Shown: piece by piece, positions 1-7,259 of the stretch | Position numbering within the stretch: position 1 is the first letter of the stretch | Layout of the letters: the number at the start of each line of letters is the position of its first letter | Assembly (NCBI RefSeq): GCF_963664415.1 | Contig: NZ_OY761444.1 | Location: forward strand, 83,743 to 147,742 | Length of the DNA stretch: 64,000 nt | Source of the DNA: an uncultured Desulfobacter sp. | GTDB taxonomy: Bacteria > Desulfobacterota > Desulfobacteria > Desulfobacterales > Desulfobacteraceae | Reading direction: 5' to 3' | The notes under the pieces: generated by a model | Told to the model about the DNA's origin: nothing | What the model saw: the letters and a program-made list of their open reading frames with translations, nothing else | Database searches by the model: none | Made by a program: the position numbers and the translations under genes

Positions 1-201
1 GAAAAGGGTCAGGATATTATTCAGGATCTGCCACCACTGCTTCAGGAAACATTCACGGAACATTTTTCGGATATTGAAGACTGGGAGCAGATGATGATTA
101 TAAGTGCATTTGAGCGGGTGGTTAGCCTGATGGCGGCAGATAAAATAGACGCATCGCCCATCCTGCTTGCAGGCCCCATCCAACAGCCCCCCAATAGTTA
201 A
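1..201 (+). CDS. C-terminal end of an unrecognised protein (partial)
   Basis: Frame 1 is open from the window edge to a TAA at 199-201, giving the last 66 residues of a protein whose start lies outside. The visible part is acidic and probably helical, with segments such as HFSDIEDWEQMM and AFERVVSLMAADKID, and a short Pro/Gln tail. No motif is recognisable, so no function is offered. It is followed by a strong hairpin terminator about 50 bases downstream, consistent with the end of a transcription unit. Confidence 0.6.
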   Translation, partial: EKGQDIIQDLPPLLQETFTEHFSDIEDWEQMMIISAFERVVSLMAADKIDASPILLAGPIQQPPNS

Positions 202-250
202 ATAGAAAGTCTTTCAAGGCGTAGTGGATGGTATGTACTCAAAAAAAACT

Positions 251-294
251 AAAAAGGCGTCTTTTGTTTTCCTAAAAACAAAAGACGCCTTTTT
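251..294. terminator. Bidirectional intrinsic terminator
   Basis: A perfect 20-bp inverted repeat (251-270 against 275-294) with a 4-base CCTA loop. The stem core is GGCGTCTTTTG, and A and T runs flank both sides, so it can work on either strand. It lies between the + strand gene ending at 201 and the - strand selenoprotein gene ending at 327, so it probably terminates both convergent units. Confidence 0.9.
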
Positions 295-326
295 TGAAAT
301 AACACAAATAGATACGTTTTTTTAAC

Positions 327-638
327 TTATCCGCAAGATCCTGAACATCCCCCACAGTTGCCGCCCTGCCCCAGATCAAGACTCGAATCAAGGCTAAACC
401 CCATACCGTTAAAGTCTATTTTAATCATTTGTGCTTTTTCCATAAACTCTTTGTCTACCAGAAATTTTAACCCTTTGATGTCAAAAAGGTCGTCGCTATC
501 TTTAGGCTCATCCAGAGCCATTGCTAAAGACGGGCCCGCTCAGCCGCCGGAGTTAAGAAAAATCCGGATGGGGGACGGCTCATTCCCCTGAAAATAATTG
601 TCGATCTGCGTTTTTGCAGCATCTGTAAGTTCAATCAT
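327..638 (-). CDS. HesB/IscA-like selenoprotein (UGA = selenocysteine at residue 33)
   Basis: Read through the in-frame TGA at 542-540, the minus strand gives a 103-residue protein starting at ATG 638, behind a good ribosome site (GGAGT, 8-10 bases upstream). The N-terminal part IRIFLNSGG-U-AGPSLAMALDE matches the beta-strand and first-cysteine region of A-type iron-sulfur carriers, with Sec in place of that Cys. The C-terminus NCGGCSGSCG (Cys95, 98, 102) supplies the second ligand cluster. HesB-like selenoproteins of this layout are known from bacterial selenoproteome surveys. A role in Fe-S or selenium/sulfur chemistry is inferred. Without recoding, only a 64-residue fragment from the internal Met at 521 would be called. 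The conserved reading on both sides of the UGA argues against a pseudogene. Confidence 0.88.
499..530 (-). promoter_or_regulatory. Bacterial SECIS-like hairpin of the selenoprotein gene
   Basis: Just downstream of the UGA on the minus-strand message, TCTTTA pairs with TAAAGA (outer stem, 525-530 with 499-504) and GGCTC pairs with GAGCC (inner stem, 515-519 with 505-509). A five-base bulge lies on the 5' side and the apical loop is UGGAU. The loop starts 25 bases after the UGA, inside the 16-37 base window usual for bacterial SECIS elements, and it contains Gs as expected for SelB binding. The hairpin lies wholly inside coding sequence, as in other bacteria. Confidence 0.8.
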
Positions 639-801
639 TGAAAAGACTCCTTTTATTCAGTATATAAACTCCAGGCCTTGGCCTGGTATAAACCTAAGTT
701 TAACCATGCATTATTATGTGTCAATGTCAAGATCTTGCCTTTTTGATTCATTTGTAACATATTGAAGTTTTGTTATCCTTGCTTTACACGTCGATTTATT
801 T

Positions 802-1890
802 ATGAACTCACCAGTGATGAAACTGTCTGTCCCCTTTATTCCGGATGAAGGCTATGCCCGATTTCTCACCCGACATGCATCAAGCCTGTCTTCCATATAC
901 TTTCCATTGCCGTCAGGACCTGTAACCGATGCAAGGGTGCGCATAGGTGAAGACCTTGCCGCTGAGACCCGCGATCTGTGCGCCACCCTGTCCTTGGTAA
1001 AGGCAATTGATAAATATGTTTTAATGAACACCCGGTTCATGCTCCCCAATGTTTATACGAACAATACGCTTTTGTCCGGCATACTCAACGATATTGAACA
1101 CCTTGACAAAAATATCGGTATAAAAGGCATCGTACTTTCAGATATGTATCTGTTGCGCGCCCTTGACCAGACAGGACATGCAATTGTTCCTCGTCTTGAA
1201 CTGGTACCAGGGATAAACACCATGCTGGACAGCCCTGGCAAATTATTCTCTTTTTTTGAACTGCTTGCCTTTTCCCGTTTTAAAAAACCAGCCCGTATCG
1301 TACCGGACCGCGCTTTAAACAGAACTCCTGAAAAGTTAGCCGTTTTGTCAAAAGCTGCCCAAAATTACGCCCCGGACATACGCATTGAACTTTTAGCCAA
1401 TGAGGGCTGCATTTACCAATGCCCGTTCAAGCTCAGCCATGATGCCCATATATCTCTTTCAAATACCGGGCTTGCCAGTGAAACCACATTTCAAATGAAT
1501 CAAAATCTGGGATGCCAGGCCTATTTCAACTTTCGCCCCCATGCGTTTTTAAAATCCCCTTTTATCCGCCCCGAGGACATTCACCATTATCAGGGAATTG
1601 CCTACGGGATAAAGCTTTGCGGCCGTACCCGGGGCGTAAAGTTTTTAAAAAGGTGTATCAGCGCCTATGTTAAAGAGTATTTTGACGGCAACCTTCTTGA
1701 CCTGATGGATACACCGGAAATACTTGCCCGGCAATGGCACATAGACAATACCCGTTTAGGGACTCAGTTTTTCACCAGTCTTACCTCCTGTACAAAAATG
1801 TGCAAACCATGTAAGATATGTTCCAAAATATTCAACCAGGCTTCCTGGAAAAAAGACATAACTTTCAAATCTTATAAGGACTTCCAATGA
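802..1890 (+). CDS. Peptidase U32-like protein
   Basis: A 362-residue soluble protein. The segment around residues 165-210, with PDRALNR then ELLANEGCIYQCPF, matches the U32 collagenase-like family: a strand ending in N-E-G-C followed by C-P. Members act in tRNA or ubiquinone hydroxylation or as putative peptidases, and many bind an Fe-S cluster. A second cysteine group near the C-terminus (CTKMCKPCKIC, spacing CX3CX2CX2C) could hold metal. The start is uncertain: ATG 802 has no clear ribosome site, and ATG 817 is an alternative. Its stop overlaps the galE start by four bases (ATGA), so the two are probably translationally coupled. Family assignment is moderate and the substrate is unknown. 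Confidence 0.7.
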   Translation: MNSPVMKLSVPFIPDEGYARFLTRHASSLSSIYFPLPSGPVTDARVRIGEDLAAETRDLCATLSLVKAIDKYVLMNTRFMLPNVYTNNTLLSGILNDIEHLDKNIGIKGIVLSDMYLLRALDQTGHAIVPRLELVPGINTMLDSPGKLFSFFELLAFSRFKKPARIVPDRALNRTPEKLAVLSKAAQNYAPDIRIELLANEGCIYQCPFKLSHDAHISLSNTGLASETTFQMNQNLGCQAYFNFRPHAFLKSPFIRPEDIHHYQGIAYGIKLCGRTRGVKFLKRCISAYVKEYFDGNLLDLMDTPEILARQWHIDNTRLGTQFFTSLTSCTKMCKPCKICSKIFNQASWKKDITFKSYKDFQ

Positions 1891-2903
1891 AAATCCTTGT
1901 CACCGGTGGTGCCGGATATATCGGCAGTCACACCTGCGTCGAATTGCTTAACCAGGGACATGAAGTAGTGGTCCTGGACAATCTTGTCAACTCGTCTGCC
2001 AAGGCCCTGGACCGGGTCAGAAACATTACGGGAAAAGCGTTATCGTTTTTCCAAACGGATTTGCTGGATGAAGCCGCCACCCACGAAGTGTTCAATGCTC
2101 ATGAAGATATTGAAGCCGTCATCCATTTTGCCGGGCTTAAAGCTGTGGGAGAATCCGTTTCACAGCCCCTGCGCTATTACCACAACAATATCACCGGCAC
2201 TTTGAACCTGATAGCAGCCATGGAAAACGCAGGTGTTACGGCCATTGTATTTTCATCATCGGCCACGGTTTACGGCAACCCGGCGCATCTTCCCATCACC
2301 GAAGACTTCCCGTTGTCCGTAACCAACCCTTACGGCAGAACCAAACTGATGATTGAAGAAATTTTGTCTGATCTATATACAGCCGATCCCAAATGGCACA
2401 TCACCCTGCTGCGATATTTCAACCCGGTAGGGGCCCATCCGTCCGGAGAAATTGGCGAAGATCCCAGGGACATTCCCAACAATCTGATGCCTTATGTTGC
2501 CCAGGTCGCCATCGGGCAGTTACCCCGGGTCAATGTTTTCGGCAATGACTACGAGACTCCGGACGGCACAGGTGTCCGGGATTTTATCCATGTCACCGAC
2601 CTTGCCAAAGGACATATCAGCTGCCTTCAAAAGCTAATGGAAAACCCTGGTGTGGGAATTTACAACCTTGGCACCGGTCGGGGGTATTCCGTCATTGAAA
2701 TGATTAAAGGATTTGAAAAAGCCTGCGGGCACAACATTCCTTACGAGATAGCTCCTCGCCGGCCGGGTGACATTGCCGCATGCTGGGCAGACCCGTCTAA
2801 AGCCGAGCGGGAACTTGGCTGGAAAGCCACCCTGGACATGGATGATATGTGCAAAGATGCCTGGCGCTGGCAGCAGAAAAACCCAAAAGGATATGATTCA
2901 TAA
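1887..2903 (+). CDS. galE: UDP-glucose 4-epimerase
   Basis: A 338-residue extended short-chain dehydrogenase that interconverts UDP-glucose and UDP-galactose. Visible hallmarks are the NAD-binding GGAGYIG near residue 8, HFAGLKAVGES, the Ser of SSSATVYG, the catalytic Y-x3-K of YGRTK near residue 150, and the substrate-loop RYFNPVGAHPSG. The length is typical of GalE. AAGGA lies 7 bases before the ATG. It overlaps the U32-like gene by four bases and is followed 9 bases later by the HEAT-repeat gene. It would feed sugar nucleotides to the polysaccharide genes of this window. Confidence 0.95.
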   Translation: MKILVTGGAGYIGSHTCVELLNQGHEVVVLDNLVNSSAKALDRVRNITGKALSFFQTDLLDEAATHEVFNAHEDIEAVIHFAGLKAVGESVSQPLRYYHNNITGTLNLIAAMENAGVTAIVFSSSATVYGNPAHLPITEDFPLSVTNPYGRTKLMIEEILSDLYTADPKWHITLLRYFNPVGAHPSGEIGEDPRDIPNNLMPYVAQVAIGQLPRVNVFGNDYETPDGTGVRDFIHVTDLAKGHISCLQKLMENPGVGIYNLGTGRGYSVIEMIKGFEKACGHNIPYEIAPRRPGDIAACWADPSKAERELGWKATLDMDDMCKDAWRWQQKNPKGYDS

Positions 2904-2912
2904 GGAGGTCGT

Positions 2913-4592
2913 ATGACTTCATTGATTACTAAATTTGAAGGCATTATCAAGACAGGTAGAATGCATTCAGATACCCTGCTGCAGATTTTAAACCTTGATG
3001 AAGATCAACAACAGGCGGTGGTTGAACAACTTGCCTTGGCCCAGGATAATGTTGCCTATGATATTTTATCATTTCTTATGAACACCATGGGCCCCACCCA
3101 CCCTCTTCGCTCGCGTCTGTATCAACTCACCATGGACAGAGCACATATGAATTTTAAATTTGCAATGATCCTGATTAACCACACCAATCCTGCCCAACCC
3201 GGCGCCATCACGTATTTAATCAGGCACATCCTGCGCAAAGAAACCAACAAAAACTTGCTAAAGGACATTTTCCGGGCCGCAGGCCGCCTTGGCATGGAAT
3301 TTCTTGTTGATGATCTGGCTGAATTTGTTTTTTACGATGATCTTGAACTACGTAAAGAAGCGATTATTGCCATGGAACGTATCGGAACCAGTAAAGCCAT
3401 ACAGCGTTTGGAGCAAATTGAACAGACGGACAAATGTGGTCCGGATATCCTGGAAACCCTGGCTTTTCTAAAAAGCAAACGAAAAGTAACTCCGGCACCC
3501 CAGTCCTCGAAAAAGGCAAAACCGTCCCCCCCAAAAAAACCTTATAGGCAAACCCATCAGGCTAAGTCGGAACCACTGTGTCAGGAGCCTGAAGATCCCA
3601 ATTTACGGTTGCTGGTCTCCCCCAAAATTGAAGACCGCTTCAATGCATTTGAATACTATGGAGACAAAGGGCCTGAAGTTGCAGATGCCCTGCATGACAA
3701 CCTTGAAAACCAAACACCAGATCTGATCGTGAACCTGTTAAGGCTTGTTGCAAGGACTATTCCCCAAGAATCTTTGGGCGATCTTTTAACCCTTACCGAA
3801 AGAAAAGACCTTAATAATGCGATTCGTTTTTCTTTGTATACGGCCCTGTCACATTACCCCGAATTAGAATCAACAGCGCCTATTGTAAAGGCGGTTACAG
3901 ATCCGGTGATCTTTGTAAGCATGGCAGCCATCAGGGCCTTGGACACCCATTGTTCGGATTATGTGGTTGCCGAAATCAGAAAAAAAATTGAATTCGGCAC
4001 CAAAGTTGGCGAAATGCTGGCCACGACCATTTTAGATACCTGCGTGCCCCAGCTCATTGAGGCATTGATGCCCTCGGATACGTTTTCATATATCAGTTCA
4101 AATTACCTGGAATCATCTGCACCGGCCAAGGTAATTGACACCTGGGTCACCATTCTTGAAAAACGGAAACGAACCTCAACCGCTAAAAAATTTGCCCGGA
4201 TAAGGGATAAACGAAACCAAACGGACCGCCCGGCATTTGTCGTTATTCATCAATCACCTACCTATCTGGATGTTTTTTCCAGGCTCATTCATGGATGCGG
4301 ATTCTGTGCCCAAACGTTTTTGGGTCCCCAGGAGGCATTCGAATTCATTGTAAGTAAAAAACCGGCTGGAATCATAACAGATTTTTTTATCAGGCAGATG
4401 CGGGTCAACGATCTTGCAAGGGAAATCAGAGAATTTTATTCTAAAGAAGAAGTTCCGCTCATCGTAAGTTCTCTTCAAAGGCATTTGGATAAAAAAAATT
4501 TAGCGTCAATGTTCCAAAAATGCGGCATTAACGGATTCTGGGAATTTCCACCAAAAACCAGCCAGATCAAATCCCTGGCCGGGGGGAAATAG
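2913..4592 (+). CDS. HEAT-repeat protein with C-terminal response-regulator-like domain
   Basis: A 559-residue cytoplasmic protein behind a near-perfect AAGGAGG site. Residues about 20-190 and 230-420 are paired-helix repeats (for example LELRKEAIIAMERIGTSKAI) of the HEAT/PBS-lyase type, separated by a basic, Pro/Lys-rich linker near 190-225. The last ~125 residues look like a receiver domain: FVVIHQSP, then GIITDFFIRQM with an Asp in the phosphoacceptor-like position, PLIVSSLQ and a late FWEFPPKT. The usual acidic pair after the first strand is missing, so phosphorylation is doubtful. It probably acts as a protein-interaction scaffold. No specific partner can be named. Confidence 0.7.
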   Translation: MTSLITKFEGIIKTGRMHSDTLLQILNLDEDQQQAVVEQLALAQDNVAYDILSFLMNTMGPTHPLRSRLYQLTMDRAHMNFKFAMILINHTNPAQPGAITYLIRHILRKETNKNLLKDIFRAAGRLGMEFLVDDLAEFVFYDDLELRKEAIIAMERIGTSKAIQRLEQIEQTDKCGPDILETLAFLKSKRKVTPAPQSSKKAKPSPPKKPYRQTHQAKSEPLCQEPEDPNLRLLVSPKIEDRFNAFEYYGDKGPEVADALHDNLENQTPDLIVNLLRLVARTIPQESLGDLLTLTERKDLNNAIRFSLYTALSHYPELESTAPIVKAVTDPVIFVSMAAIRALDTHCSDYVVAEIRKKIEFGTKVGEMLATTILDTCVPQLIEALMPSDTFSYISSNYLESSAPAKVIDTWVTILEKRKRTSTAKKFARIRDKRNQTDRPAFVVIHQSPTYLDVFSRLIHGCGFCAQTFLGPQEAFEFIVSKKPAGIITDFFIRQMRVNDLAREIREFYSKEEVPLIVSSLQRHLDKKNLASMFQKCGINGFWEFPPKTSQIKSLAGGK

Positions 4593-4605
4593 TCAGGTTT
4601 AGGTG

Positions 4606-5148
4606 TTACAATAGCCCGGCCTCATTCTCATCCTGGCGCCACTCCTCCAGGTATTCATGAATAAATGCGGTTTTTGCGTTCCCCCGAGGTGTCAGCCATA
4701 CATAACCCATACAATCCAGCTGCCGTTCCAGCAGACTGAAAAAAGCCTGTTCAATACCGGATTTATCCTCGACAAGCCCCATACTCAGGCACTCATCCAC
4801 CACAGCCCGGGTAAGCTGACCTTCAGGCAGGAACCCGTCGCAGACCATGGTATTCCAGGATTCGGGAAAATGGAGAATCTTCCAGGCACAAATATCATCG
4901 GGACGCAGAATACTTTTATTATTCGGATTGAACGGTGCCTGAACAAAGGACATCTTCATGCGGGAGTACTGCATTAGCTCCTTGATAACGGCTTGTTGAT
5001 CCTGTCCGAATATCCACTCTTCAGGCGCCAGCAATACAGGAGGATATTCCTTGCTTGTCAGTGCGTATCTAAAAGGTCCTTGTTTTTCCCAGAAGGCCTT
5101 AAAATCCTTTACATTGGGCAGAATTTTTCTTACACATGCCGTCGTCAT
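4606..5148 (-). CDS. Conserved-looking protein of unknown function
   Basis: A 180-residue soluble protein with no transmembrane segment or signal peptide and no motif I recognise. It contains a Trp/Pro-rich middle (FPESWNTMVCDGFLP) and an acidic C-terminus. It converges on the HEAT-repeat gene with only 13 bases between the stops. Codon use resembles neighbouring genes, and no overlapping ORF explains the region better. Confidence 0.55.
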   Translation of the reverse strand: MTTACVRKILPNVKDFKAFWEKQGPFRYALTSKEYPPVLLAPEEWIFGQDQQAVIKELMQYSRMKMSFVQAPFNPNNKSILRPDDICAWKILHFPESWNTMVCDGFLPEGQLTRAVVDECLSMGLVEDKSGIEQAFFSLLERQLDCMGYVWLTPRGNAKTAFIHEYLEEWRQDENEAGLL

Positions 5149-5479
5149 TGCTGATTATCCATCTCATATTAAAAGTTACAATTTAAGATTTCCTGTTTTA
5201 GACGCTCTGCATCATTAACAACCTTAATAACGGTAAATGTCCGGCGAATCAAGACAAGGATGATATCCGATTTAAAAACCTACAGAATCGCTTGGCGACG
5301 ATAGACAACAGCCTGACACTGCAACCAATAGTTTCAACGTTATTCATTTTTCCAAACCGATATCCCCTGAATAACAGCCAAAATACCTTGCGATTTTCGG
5401 CTTATGAAGGTAATCTTAACCAATCGTTTCCAGATTTGAATCCCTACATAACCCTATCAACAAATGGACGGAAAAAAAT

Positions 5480-6052
5480 ATGGGCACTAAAAAAGAGACT
5501 GAAATATTCAAAAAAGGAATCTGGATAAAAGAGCTGCAGGGTATTTTGACCGTGGGCTCTCTGGATAAAAAAAACAAGGATATTATGATCGTACCGGATG
5601 AATTAAGTGCCAAGCTCCAGAACTTTGAATCAGATATGATTGACGCGCTTTATGGTGAAAGCCGAAAACCGTTCCAGGCCGACATACTTGATATTGAACA
5701 TCTATTCAAGCAGCTTGAAAAACGGTTTAAGGATGAACGTCTGCACTTATCCTTTGACAAGTCGGACGAAAATCCTTTTATATGTGACTTTGATCCGGTT
5801 TTTGCTTTATTTGAAAAACTGATCCTAAGCTCCTTAGCTCGCAATTCAAAGCCTCTCATTTATATTAATGCATCACTTGTCCAAAATCATCTGTGCATCA
5901 TTTACCGGGACTCAAAATCAGTCTCAAGTCCGTCAGATTTAGGGCCTGACTTTTTTCTGATAAAAAACCGCCTGGGTGCCAATGTAGAGTTTAACAAGGC
6001 AGATCAACAAGGAGGCTACTACGACATAACCATTCCTTCGGCTAACTGCTGA
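5480..6052 (+). CDS. Protein with degenerate GHKL/histidine-kinase-like ATPase domain
   Basis: A 190-residue protein. The second half (about residues 95-188) has the rhythm of a histidine-kinase ATPase domain: DPVFALFEKLILSSLARN where the N-box helix would be, then YINASLVQNHLCIIYRDS in place of the D-x-G strand, then GGYYDITIP like the terminal GG..F.i.lP. The N-box Asn and the G1 glycine motif are not preserved, so ATP binding is doubtful. It begins the + strand run leading to the coiled-coil protein 37 bases downstream. This is a fold guess, not an established assignment. Confidence 0.45.
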   Translation: MGTKKETEIFKKGIWIKELQGILTVGSLDKKNKDIMIVPDELSAKLQNFESDMIDALYGESRKPFQADILDIEHLFKQLEKRFKDERLHLSFDKSDENPFICDFDPVFALFEKLILSSLARNSKPLIYINASLVQNHLCIIYRDSKSVSSPSDLGPDFFLIKNRLGANVEFNKADQQGGYYDITIPSANC

Positions 6053-6089
6053 TCCTGTCTGATGCGGAAAGGCGGTTTATCTTGACATT

Positions 6090-7259
6090 ATGAAACATTT
6101 TCCATTTAAAGTTGTTATATTCTGCCTCGTCATCACCCCGATTTTGTATACGGTCACCCTTGCCGGATGCCGGGACTACCTGGAAAAAAAATACCGTTTA
6201 AAAATAGAAAATGAGTTCATTGGAAATTCCAATGAACTATTAAACGGTTCAGTACACATTGAAGACCGGATAGCAAAGAATATCCAGACCATTTTAAACC
6301 GGGACGTCCTGATCCGCATAGCTAAACTTGACCTTGAAGTACAGGTGACCGAAGGCCGGGGGAGAATCATCTATCCCACTTATGTAGGAGCGGACGAATT
6401 TCAGGAAGATTCACTGGGCTATTACGATGCCCAGGCCGTTGCAGATAAAAACTTTGCAATTCTTAATTCCGAACTTAAGGTTCATACCGTTCTGCATTTG
6501 GATCATGGATCATTTCTTGCGAACCTAATCTTTGCCGTTTACTCCGGTATTTCAATTTTAATCTTTTTTGTATTTTATAGACAGGGTATAAAAAAAGCGA
6601 AGCAAGAAAGGGACATTAAAAACGCTTTGATCCAGGATTTAAAACAAAACTTAGAAAAAAATGAGATGCGCCATGAACAGTTGGAGGAAGATCTTAAACG
6701 GGAACGGGCGGAACTATTCAAAAATATAAAGCAATTAGATCAAAAATACCAGTTGGAACAAAAAAAAGCAAAAACAAATGAAGATGAAATGTTTAACGAA
6801 ATCATCGCCCTTGAAGACCAGCTTAACACATATATCGAATTAAAGGAGCGGCGGGACGTTGAGATAGACGAGCTCAAATCAAATCTTGAAAAGTATGAAC
6901 GAAGAAAAAGTACGGGAAACTCCAGAAGGGGGGAGTTCGATTTTATATCCAAACGCTTCAAGACCCTGTACAAGCACATTGAAATGAGCCGAAAAGCGTT
7001 AGACGGATTTAGAAACCTCACCGAAGACCAGCAGATCAAGGCCGAAGAGACAATTCACCAGCTGGATCGGGATCCGGCATCGGTCATTGTGAAAAGAAAG
7101 GTGTTTTCCGGCAAAAAACATAAAGCCACCTGTTTTGAAATATTGTTTGCATATAACGGCAGGCTTTATTTCATGAATCATCCAAACAAAACAGAGGTGG
7201 TGGTGATAGGAACAAAACAGAGCCAAACCAAGGATATGGAATATCTCCATAATTTATAA
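6090..7259 (+). CDS. Membrane coiled-coil protein with RelE-like C-terminal domain
   Basis: 389 residues. A hydrophobic segment at about 7-25 and a second at about 143-165 bracket a periplasm-sized stretch. Residues about 168-275 form a long charged coiled coil (KRERAELFKNIKQLDQKY and similar heptads). The last ~85 residues (RFKTLYKHIEMS, then KAEETIHQLDRDPAS, then NGRLYFMNHP and VVVIGTKQSQTKDMEYL) have the strand order of a RelE/ParE-type toxin fold. Its stop directly abuts the ATG of the ATPase gene, so the two probably work together. I know of no characterised protein with this architecture. Function is not assigned. Confidence 0.6.
   Translation: MKHFPFKVVIFCLVITPILYTVTLAGCRDYLEKKYRLKIENEFIGNSNELLNGSVHIEDRIAKNIQTILNRDVLIRIAKLDLEVQVTEGRGRIIYPTYVGADEFQEDSLGYYDAQAVADKNFAILNSELKVHTVLHLDHGSFLANLIFAVYSGISILIFFVFYRQGIKKAKQERDIKNALIQDLKQNLEKNEMRHEQLEEDLKRERAELFKNIKQLDQKYQLEQKKAKTNEDEMFNEIIALEDQLNTYIELKERRDVEIDELKSNLEKYERRKSTGNSRRGEFDFISKRFKTLYKHIEMSRKALDGFRNLTEDQQIKAEETIHQLDRDPASVIVKRKVFSGKKHKATCFEILFAYNGRLYFMNHPNKTEVVVIGTKQSQTKDMEYLHNL

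Noticed and set aside
5292..5528. 78-residue + strand ORF before the kinase-like gene
   Set aside because: TTG start, no ribosome site, no family resemblance, and it overlaps the better-supported ORF starting at 5480.
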